Part shown: positions 1-4,115 of the stretch, in pieces
Layout: each line of letters starts with the position of its first letter
How positions within the stretch are numbered: position 1 is the first letter of the stretch
Origin: Alphaproteobacteria bacterium
GTDB taxonomy: Bacteria > Pseudomonadota > Alphaproteobacteria > Sphingomonadales > Emcibacteraceae
Length of the DNA stretch: 5,774 nucleotides
NCBI GenBank assembly: GCA_002749135.1
Contig: NVVY01000002.1
Coordinates: 131,799 to 137,572, forward strand
Reading direction: 5' to 3'
Notes under the pieces: model-generated
The model's input: the letters and a program-made list of their open reading frames with translations, nothing else
Database searches by the model: none
Told to the model about the DNA's origin: nothing
Program-made: the position numbers and the translations under genes

Positions 1-1350
1 ACGGCCATGACAGACTTCTCAAGCCTGACAAATACCGCGCGTTGGGACCTGGCAGCCTATGTGGGGCAACTTGGCGCGCGGGACGATGCCGCCCGGCGGG
101 GGGAGAAGGTCTGGCAACAGTTTAAGGGCGGACAGAAGGCCGTCAGCACGGACCTCTTTACAACCCTGTCACCGAAGGAAGCCGCCCAAAAATGGGAAAA
201 AGGCACCGACCTGATGGCCTATTTGAGGCAATCCCCGGAGGTATTATTTGCCCGCGACACCTCGCCAATAGCCTTTGCGCAAAGTAAAATTAGAGAGAGT
301 TATCAGGCGTATCAGAACGGAAAAAAAGGGCTGGCATATGAAAAGGCCCTGAGTGCTTACCTTGACGGTTTTGAACTTTCCGAAGCCAGTCTGGCGGCGA
401 TTGATACCCCCCTGTTGAAAGAGACCGAACGGGCGATGGCCCAATATCGTAACTTTATGCAGAAGAAGGCAGATCTGCCGGTTATTACCGCTCAATATCA
501 AAAATTATTGCCCTTGCTTGATCAGGCACAGCAACGGCTGTCGGAAAAGAACAGCCTGACACCTACGGCGGCCTTTGTCGCAAGTCTGGTCATATTGTTG
601 CGCGAAGGTCTGGAGGCGTTGCTTGTCATCATTGCCCTGTCCGCTTTCCTGATGAAAACGGATCGCCGGGATGCCATGCCCTATTTGCATTTTGGCTGGA
701 TTTCCGCTTTGGTACTGGGCGGCGCAACATGGCTGGTTTCAGAGCGTCTTTTACAAATCAGCGGCGCCACCCGTGAGGTTACCGAGGGCGTTGCCGCCTT
801 GACGGCCTCCGCCGTTCTGCTTTTCGTCAGCTATTGGCTTCATAACAAAACAAGTGCCGAGGGATGGCAGAAATTCATTCAGGGCAGTGTGGAATCGGCC
901 CTTAAAGGAAGCAAATTATGGGGTTTGGCCGGATTGTCTTTCATTACGGTGTACCGCGAGGTTTTTGAGACTATTTTGTTTTATCAGGCCCTGTGGGTGC
1001 AGACGGAAGGCAATAGTGCGGATGCGGTGATTGAGGGTTTCCTTACGGCGACATTAATATTGATGGTCATTGCCTGGGGTGCGATAAAATACAGCGTCCG
1101 TTTGCCCTTGCGGCAGTTTTTCGCCGCAACCGGCGCCCTTCTGTTGATTTTGGCCTTTATTTTTGCCGGAAAAGGCATTGCGGCCCTGCAAGAGGCCGGT
1201 AAGATAGCGCAAACCCTGACGTTGTTCCCCACCATAGAGTGGCTCGGAATATTTCCCAGCAGGGAAGGTCTTGTCTTGCAGGCGGCGGTCTTGATTATTG
1301 CTCTTTTGGTATATCTCAAAGGTCGAAAGGCGGCCCCGTTAAAGGGATAA
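1..1350 (+). CDS. FTR1-family iron permease, 5'-truncated by the window edge
   Basis: Probable inner-membrane high-affinity iron permease of the FTR1/EfeU family. The frame is open to base 1 and reads Thr-Ala before the Met at base 7. Residues such as DFSSLTNTARWDLAAYVGQL look like the end of a cytochrome c-type domain, so the true start is probably upstream and the Met at 7 internal. Numbering from that Met, residues 1-185 are a soluble, partly helical region. From about 190 to the end there are roughly seven hydrophobic segments. The two family iron-binding motifs are both visible: R199-E-G-L-E203 in the first membrane helix and R317-E-V-F-E321 in a later one. The C-terminus is short and basic (KGRKAAPLKG). 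The gene converges on merR with a 12-bp overlap and is not obviously part of the mer operon. Substrate is inferred from the family; electron or proton coupling cannot be read here. Confidence 0.88.
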   Translation, partial: TAMTDFSSLTNTARWDLAAYVGQLGARDDAARRGEKVWQQFKGGQKAVSTDLFTTLSPKEAAQKWEKGTDLMAYLRQSPEVLFARDTSPIAFAQSKIRESYQAYQNGKKGLAYEKALSAYLDGFELSEASLAAIDTPLLKETERAMAQYRNFMQKKADLPVITAQYQKLLPLLDQAQQRLSEKNSLTPTAAFVASLVILLREGLEALLVIIALSAFLMKTDRRDAMPYLHFGWISALVLGGATWLVSERLLQISGATREVTEGVAALTASAVLLFVSYWLHNKTSAEGWQKFIQGSVESALKGSKLWGLAGLSFITVYREVFETILFYQALWVQTEGNSADAVIEGFLTATLILMVIAWGAIKYSVRLPLRQFFAATGALLLILAFIFAGKGIAALQEAGKIAQTLTLFPTIEWLGIFPSREGLVLQAAVLIIALLVYLKGRKAAPLKG

Positions 1351-1746
1351 GGCATCAATTACCGGACAATCCGGGACATGCCCGCCGTGGCATTTTGACA
1401 CCATTCCGTCAAGAACGGCCTCAAGCTTTTGCAGGTCTGCGATTTTACGGCGTGTAGTGTTCAGATGGTTGACGGTAATATTTTCCACCTGCGCGCAGGT
1501 ATAGGATTTATCATCAACAAGCGTCAGCAGGCCACGTATTTCTTCCAGAGAAAATCCAAGCTCCCGGCTCCGGCGGATGAAGGACAGACGGCGTCTGTGG
1601 CTTTCACTATACAAGCGGTATCCCCCTTGACTGCGGGGCGGTGATGGCATGATTTCTATCTTTTCATAATAGCGGATTGTTTCAATATTCACGCCGGAAT
1701 ATTTTGACAGGGCACCGATCGTAAAGTCACGTTTTTGTGAGCGCAT
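1339..1746 (-). CDS. merR: MerR, Hg(II)-responsive transcriptional regulator
   Basis: Cytoplasmic MerR-family dimer that represses, and on metal binding activates, the divergent mer promoter. The 135-aa length matches known MerR proteins. The N-terminal winged helix-turn-helix is clear (TIGALSKYSGVNIETIRYYE, residues 9-28, then a GGYRLY wing at 41-46). A long dimerisation helix follows (about 81-115) and a C-terminal metal loop. Three cysteines stand where MerR has its Hg(II) ligands: C84, C119 and C127. C84 points to a divalent-metal sensor, since CueR-type Cu(I) sensors have Ser there. The C119-C127 loop is C-x7-C, one residue shorter than the C-x8-C I recall for Tn501 MerR. The ATG at 1746-1744 is preceded on its strand by AGAGG, 7 nt away. 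That ribosome binding site overlaps the merT-side -35 box, so the protein probably also limits its own expression. Hg specificity is inferred mainly from the adjacent mer genes. Confidence 0.93.
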   Translation of the reverse strand: MRSQKRDFTIGALSKYSGVNIETIRYYEKIEIMPSPPRSQGGYRLYSESHRRRLSFIRRSRELGFSLEEIRGLLTLVDDKSYTCAQVENITVNHLNTTRRKIADLQKLEAVLDGMVSKCHGGHVPDCPVIDALSL

Positions 1747-1757
1747 AAAAAAACCTC

Positions 1758-1788
1758 TTGAGTCTGTAGTTCCTACAGGGTTTATCTT
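1758..1788 (+). promoter_or_regulatory. mer operator-promoter (PmerT) with 19-bp spacer
   Basis: The -35 box is TTGAGT (1758-1763) and the -10 box TATCTT (1783-1788). The spacer is 19 bp, the over-long spacing characteristic of promoters activated by MerR-type DNA distortion. A perfect inverted repeat, CTGTAG (1764-1769) - TTC - CTACAG (1773-1778), sits inside the spacer where MerR binds. Transcription is expected to start near 1795. On the other strand TTGACT (1805-1800) could be a merR -35, but I see no convincing -10 for it. Confidence 0.88.
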
Positions 1789-1830
1789 TATCCCCTAAAA
1801 GTCAAGCGCAACTATTTTGACCTTTGATAA

Positions 1831-2235
1831 ATGAAGATAATAAATCAGGAGATCGTATCGTTGGCTATTGAAGATATAGAGAGGACCTCCGAAAGCCGGA
1901 AGAATTTTGTTGCCGCAGGCAGTGTTTTTGGCGCTATTCTGGCTTCTTCCTGTTGTATCGCACCTCTGGTTTTGCTGACCCTCGGGGTGAGCGGTGCCTG
2001 GATTAGTAATTTGACGGCCCTGGAGCCTTACAAACCTTACTTTATAGCCGTGACCCTTGTTTTTCTGGGGCTCGGTTTTTGGCAGGTCTATTTTAAACCA
2101 AAGAAAGACTGTTCGGAAGGTTCTTATTGCGCCCGTCCGAATTCAAGCCGGATTACCAAGGCCGCTTTGTGGGGTGCAACAGGCCTTATTATATTGGCCG
2201 CCACGATCAATTTTTGGGCCCCATTTTTTTATTAG
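1831..2235 (+). CDS. merT: MerT, mercuric ion transporter of the inner membrane
   Basis: Inner-membrane Hg(II) importer that takes mercury from MerP and delivers it to cytoplasmic MerA. Numbered from the ATG at 1831, it has three hydrophobic segments (about 28-50, 66-86, 112-131). A vicinal pair C41-C42 lies in the first (ASSCCIAPLVLLTLGVSGAW), and a second pair C94/C100 in the cytoplasmic loop (KDCSEGSYCARP). The LTALEPYKP stretch and the C-terminal PFFY are typical of MerT. The start is uncertain. The ATG has no visible ribosome binding site, whereas an in-frame TTG at 1861 follows AGGAG (1847-1851) by 9 nt and would give 124 aa, closer to the 116 aa I recall for Tn501 MerT. I report the longer frame as the outer bound. 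The stop TAG (2233-2235) is also the first three bases of the TAGGAGA repeat at the left end of the IS; the insertion leaves the protein complete. Confidence 0.93.
   Translation: MKIINQEIVSLAIEDIERTSESRKNFVAAGSVFGAILASSCCIAPLVLLTLGVSGAWISNLTALEPYKPYFIAVTLVFLGLGFWQVYFKPKKDCSEGSYCARPNSSRITKAALWGATGLIILAATINFWAPFFY
1847..1863 (+). promoter_or_regulatory. Shine-Dalgarno and TTG, alternative merT start
   Basis: AGGAG (1847-1851) stands 9 nt before an in-frame TTG (1861-1863). It is the only good ribosome binding site near the merT 5' end and argues for a start 10 codons downstream of the ATG at 1831. Confidence 0.5.
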
Positions 2236-2239
2236 GAGA
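2233..2239 (+). repeat. Left end repeat TAGGAGA (target/core side)
   Basis: Identical 7-bp direct repeat to 3553-3559, preceded by T (TTAGGAGA, 2232-2239). It contains the merT stop codon. Whether it is a duplication or a site shared by donor and target cannot be decided from one insertion; IS110 biology favours a shared recombination core. Confidence 0.75.
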
Positions 2240-2242
2240 CGG

Positions 2243-2248
2243 TATGAA
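2243..2248 (+). promoter_or_regulatory. -10 half of the circle-junction promoter
   Basis: TATGAA at the left end, partner of TTGAAA (3540-3545). Start of transcription in the circle would be near 2255, just before the first hairpin of the putative bridge RNA. Confidence 0.5.
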
Positions 2249-2344
2249 TTGATTGCCAGCTATTGCTGGATGGGAGAGAATGTACTTTGGGGTAGATAGG
2301 TGTCAGGACGAATTGTTTTTGAGGCCCTTCTGACCTGTCGGGTA

Positions 2345-2394
2345 TGACAGGGATGTGGGATGACCTCGTTTAGGAGACTGTCCCGTCCCTGTCA
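2345..2394 (+). other. Bridge RNA loop 1, putative target-binding loop
   Basis: A 9-bp perfect stem (2345-2353 / 2386-2394) and an inner stem GGGATG/TGTCCC (2357-2362 / 2379-2384, with wobbles) enclose a guide segment. TTAGGAGA at 2370-2377 is identical to 2232-2239 at the merT side of the insertion. The 5' side carries CTC (2365-2367), complementary to GAG in the same site. Confidence 0.6.
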
Positions 2395-2427
2395 CCGAAC
2401 CACCGCCCTGAGGCTCACAAGCTGGCC

Positions 2428-2468
2428 TTGCCGCTAGTACGTGATGATCTCGTATAGGAGAGTGGCGA
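2428..2468 (+). other. Bridge RNA loop 2, putative donor-binding loop
   Basis: An 8-pair stem (2428-2435 / 2461-2468, two G-U) encloses the second guide segment. ATAGGAGA at 2454-2461 equals the element's right end at 3552-3559. TCTC (2448-2451 region) on the 5' side is complementary to the GAGA shared by both ends. Part of the guide overlaps the base of the stem, so the free and DNA-bound folds must differ. Confidence 0.6.
2443..2464 (+). repeat. Second copy of the 22-nt guide-segment repeat (first copy 2359-2380)
   Basis: Direct repeat of 2359-2380 with 19/22 identity. Differences: C to T at position 6, T to A at position 12, C to G at position 20. The position-12 change is the base that separates the target flank (TTAGGAGA) from the element's right end (ATAGGAGA). 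Confidence 0.85.
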
Positions 2469-2510
2469 CCCGAAGGAATTCTACTCCGAATTTTTATTTG
2501 ATTCAATCTT

Positions 2511-2523
2511 GAGAGGTAACAAA
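2511..2523 (+). promoter_or_regulatory. Transposase ribosome binding site
   Basis: GAGAGG (2511-2516) lies 7 nt before ATG 2524. This decides that ATG, rather than the in-frame TTG at 2509 that overlaps the site, is the start. Confidence 0.75.
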
Positions 2524-3543
2524 ATGCGTTATATCGGCATAGATTTACATACCAACAGCTTCACGCTCTGCATTCTGGAGGCCGGTTGTGCGGAGCGTAT
2601 TCAGACCTTGCCTGTGCAAAAGGGTGGTCTGGAGATTCTTATCAAAGACCTGCAACCTGATGATGAAGTGGCGATAGAGGCCACGGGTAACAGCACCTGG
2701 TTTCGGGAGCAACTTCTGCCCCATGTTGCGCGCGTTCTGGTCATCGCCCCGTGGCAGTTTGAGGTTATTCGCCGTTCGGTGAAGAAGACGGATAAGCATG
2801 ATGCGCGTGCCATCGCTTTTTTTCTCAGCAAGGATATGATCCCGGAGGCCCGTCTGAAAAGCGCGGAACATACGCAGCTTTCGTCCCTCATTGCCACCCG
2901 TGATCAGTTGGTGAAACTGCGCGTGTCTCTGTTGAACAAGATGCATGGCCTGTTTGTTCGCCATGGGCTCAAGATAAAGAAAGAAGTGCTTACCAGCAAG
3001 GTGGGCTTTAAGCGGGCGGTATCTTCTCATGCATGGGATGTGCTGGAGCAGGTTGAGATAGAGGTGATTGCGGATCAACTTGAGAGTATTCATCAAAGCT
3101 GTGCGCGTCTTAAGACGGAAATCACCTCTTTTGCCAAAGCCCTGCCCGGTTATGAGAACCTGATCAGCATCAAGGGCATTGGGCCACTGTCAGCGGCGGT
3201 CTTTCTTTGCACCATCGGCGATATTGAAGACTTTGCCAAAACGGGAAACCTGGCGGCTTATTTAGGCATTGTGCCGCGGGTAAGCCAGTCTAATGACAGC
3301 CAGCGTGTAGGCAGGATTACCAAACGGGGAAACAAGATCGCCCGGACCACGCTGGTGCAATGCACATTGATTGCCAAGCGTTACAGCCCATACCTGCGGG
3401 ACTTCTATGAACATATCAAAAAAACACGCGGATCTGGCAAGGCGATCATCGCAACCGCACGAAAATTACTAAACACAATCTTTTATACGCTCAAAAAGAA
3501 ATGGGTCTTCGAGGATTTTACCAATTTTAAACTTAAAACTTGA
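2524..3543 (+). CDS. IS110-family transposase (RNA-guided DEDD recombinase)
   Basis: DNA recombinase of an IS110 element, 339 aa from ATG 2524, within the usual family range. The N-terminal RuvC-like DEDD domain begins at once with MRYIGIDLHTNSF. Candidate acidic residues are D7, E52 (in VAIEATGNSTW), D90 and D93 (in KKTDKHDARA). A helical linker spans about 110-205. The C-terminal Transposase_20 domain starts with a helix-hairpin-helix-like ISIKGIGPLSAAVFLCTIGD (215-234), followed by AAYLGIVPRVSQSNDSQRVGRITKRGN. S256, or less likely S254, is the best candidate for the catalytic serine; it is followed by Asn rather than the common Gly. No frameshift or stop is seen, so the enzyme looks intact. 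It lies in the same orientation as the mer genes, so mer transcripts should cross it. The stop TGA (3541-3543) lies 9 bp before the right end repeat. Confidence 0.93.
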   Translation: MRYIGIDLHTNSFTLCILEAGCAERIQTLPVQKGGLEILIKDLQPDDEVAIEATGNSTWFREQLLPHVARVLVIAPWQFEVIRRSVKKTDKHDARAIAFFLSKDMIPEARLKSAEHTQLSSLIATRDQLVKLRVSLLNKMHGLFVRHGLKIKKEVLTSKVGFKRAVSSHAWDVLEQVEIEVIADQLESIHQSCARLKTEITSFAKALPGYENLISIKGIGPLSAAVFLCTIGDIEDFAKTGNLAAYLGIVPRVSQSNDSQRVGRITKRGNKIARTTLVQCTLIAKRYSPYLRDFYEHIKKTRGSGKAIIATARKLLNTIFYTLKKKWVFEDFTNFKLKT

Positions 3544-3545
3544 AA
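3540..3545 (+). promoter_or_regulatory. -35 half of a promoter formed on IS circularisation
   Basis: TTGAAA overlapping the transposase stop. When the right end is joined to the left end through one TAGGAGA, this hexamer lies 17 bp before TATGAA (2243-2248), giving a promoter that would read into the bridge RNA. In the integrated state the two halves are about 1.3 kb apart and inactive as a unit. Confidence 0.5.
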
Positions 3546-3552
3546 GTAATCA

Positions 3553-3559
3553 TAGGAGA
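3553..3559 (+). repeat. Right end repeat TAGGAGA, doubling as the merP ribosome binding site
   Basis: Second copy of the 7-bp end repeat, preceded by A (ATAGGAGA, 3552-3559). AGGAGA stands 6 nt before the merP ATG, so the element's right end supplies or preserves the merP Shine-Dalgarno. Confidence 0.8.
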
Positions 3560-3565
3560 ATAAAT

Positions 3566-3904
3566 ATGAAATATACACTTAAAATTACGGCAGCGGCTTT
3601 TGCGTTAGGTCTGGCCGTCATGAGCGTCGGGACGGCGGCCTCTGCGCTGGATAAAACCCTGGTCACCGCTGCCACACAAGAGAATAAAACGCTTAGCTTT
3701 GCCATTGAAAATATGACTTGTGCCTTATGTCCCATTACCGTGCGCAAAGCTATGGAGCAGGTATCAGGTGTTGAGGAGGTCAAGGTTGATTTTGAGGCAA
3801 AGACAGCAACAGTCATTTTTGATCCGAAACGCGCTACACCAGAGGCGATTGCCGCTGCCTCAACCAATGCCGGGTATCCTGCGCAGGTTATCGGAAAAAA
3901 CTAA
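3566..3904 (+). CDS. merP: MerP, periplasmic mercuric ion-binding protein
   Basis: Periplasmic Hg(II) scavenger that passes the metal to MerT/MerF. The 112-aa precursor has a Sec signal peptide (basic MKYTLK, hydrophobic core, likely cleavage after ASA at residue 27). An HMA fold follows, with the motif NMTCALC: metal-binding cysteines C52 and C55, then a helix beginning PITVRKAMEQ and the strand pattern VKVDFEAKTATVIFD. It is somewhat longer than classical MerP (about 91 aa) because of a linker (LDKTLVTAATQENKT, residues 28-42) between signal peptide and domain. The ATG is chosen for its AGGAGA 6 nt upstream and the signal peptide. This site now lies at the IS right end, so translation signals look intact, though transcription must cross the element. 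The stop TAA overlaps the merF ATG by one base, implying translational coupling. Confidence 0.95.
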   Translation: MKYTLKITAAAFALGLAVMSVGTAASALDKTLVTAATQENKTLSFAIENMTCALCPITVRKAMEQVSGVEEVKVDFEAKTATVIFDPKRATPEAIAAASTNAGYPAQVIGKN

Positions 3905-4113
3905 TGAATAATAATAAATTGATTATCGTAGGTATCTCTGGGACAGCGTTTTTTGCGTTATGCTGTTTTACGCCATTGCTTGTTGTGCTGTTTGGTATTG
4001 TCGGCTTGTCTGCGCTGACAGGATATCTGGATTATGTTTTACTGCCTGCGCTCATTTTTTTCATTGGTTTAACCATTTATGCTTCATGGCGACATAGCAA
4101 AAGGAGTTCATAG
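3904..4113 (+). CDS. merF: MerF, small mercuric ion transporter (lacks second Cys pair)
   Basis: Small inner-membrane Hg(II) importer, 69 aa with two membrane helices (about 6-30 and 38-60). The first carries the vicinal pair C20-C21 in ALCCFTPLLVVLFG. The segment GLSALTGYLDYVLLPAL is a strong MerF signature. Classical MerF is 81 aa and ends in a cytoplasmic tail with a second Cys pair (ACC). Here the chain stops after SWRHSKRSS with no cysteine, so the hand-over site to MerA is missing or supplied by another protein. It starts at an ATG overlapping the merP stop (TAATG) and ends at a TAG sharing its last base with the merA GTG. I see no frameshift that would restore the missing tail: merA begins immediately with its own ribosome binding site. 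Confidence 0.92.
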   Translation: MNNNKLIIVGISGTAFFALCCFTPLLVVLFGIVGLSALTGYLDYVLLPALIFFIGLTIYASWRHSKRSS

Positions 4114-4115
4114 TG
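4101..4115 (+). promoter_or_regulatory. merA ribosome binding site and GTG start
   Basis: AAGGAG (4101-4106) lies 6 nt before GTG (4113-4115). It fixes the non-ATG start of merA, which overlaps the merF stop by one base. Confidence 0.8.

Larger units (their letters stand above)
2256..2490 (+). ncRNA. Putative IS110 bridge RNA (target- and donor-binding loops)
   Basis: Structured non-coding region upstream of the transposase, where IS110-subgroup elements encode the bridge RNA that pairs with target and donor DNA. Hairpins I can trace: CCAGC-TATT-GCTGG (2256-2269); GTCAGGA (2302-2308) with TTCTGAC (2328-2334, one G-U); a large stem TGACAGGGA (2345-2353) with TCCCTGTCA (2386-2394), continued by TCGG/CCGA (2338-2341 / 2395-2398) across a 3-nt bulge; and a second large stem at 2428-2435 with 2461-2468 (8 pairs, two G-U). 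The two large stems enclose related 22-nt segments, 2359-2380 and 2443-2464, identical at 19 positions (core CTCGTWTAGGAGA). Loop 1 contains TTAGGAGA, as in the left flank; loop 2 contains ATAGGAGA, as in the right end. RNA ends are approximate. Function is inferred from family knowledge plus these matches. Confidence 0.77.
2233..3559 (+). mobile_element. IS110-family insertion sequence between merT and merP
   Basis: A 1,320-bp element (one copy of the end repeat counted) splits an otherwise contiguous mer operon. It carries one IS110-type DEDD transposase, a 284-nt structured 5' non-coding region and a very short 3' end of 16 nt after the stop. That is the arrangement of the IS110 subgroup rather than IS1111, whose RNA lies downstream of the gene. 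Ends are defined by the 7-bp direct repeat TAGGAGA at 2233-2239 and 3553-3559. Taking out one unit restores TTAGGAGAATAAATATG, that is, the merT stop, merP Shine-Dalgarno and merP start at normal operon spacing, which strongly supports these boundaries. No terminal inverted repeats are seen, as expected for the family. The exact crossover within the 7 bp cannot be placed. I cannot name the element. Confidence 0.87.

Noticed and set aside
1817..1845. TTGACC (1817-1822) with ATAAAT (1840-1845) as a second merT promoter
   Set aside because: It would place the start of transcription inside the merT frame. The MerR-type promoter at 1758-1788 is far better supported.
2244..2252. ATG-AAT-TGA two-codon frame after AGGAGA at the IS left end
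   Set aside because: It has start, stop and ribosome-binding spacing, but the same bases are explained as the -10 half of the circle-junction promoter. No evidence of a leader function.
2303..2506. A 67-codon open frame on the minus strand through the IS 5' region
   Set aside because: It runs antisense through the stem-loops of the putative bridge RNA, and its predicted product resembles no protein family. The structure explains the sequence better.
2545..3096. Long minus-strand open frame inside the transposase gene
   Set aside because: Shadow of a well-recognised transposase; no ribosome binding site or domain. The same holds for other antisense frames within the FTR1 and merA genes.
3540..3570. 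Outward promoter from TTGAAA at the IS right end driving merP
   Set aside because: TAAATA is at 15 bp and TATGAA at 19 bp, both poor spacings, and the latter overlaps the merP start codon.
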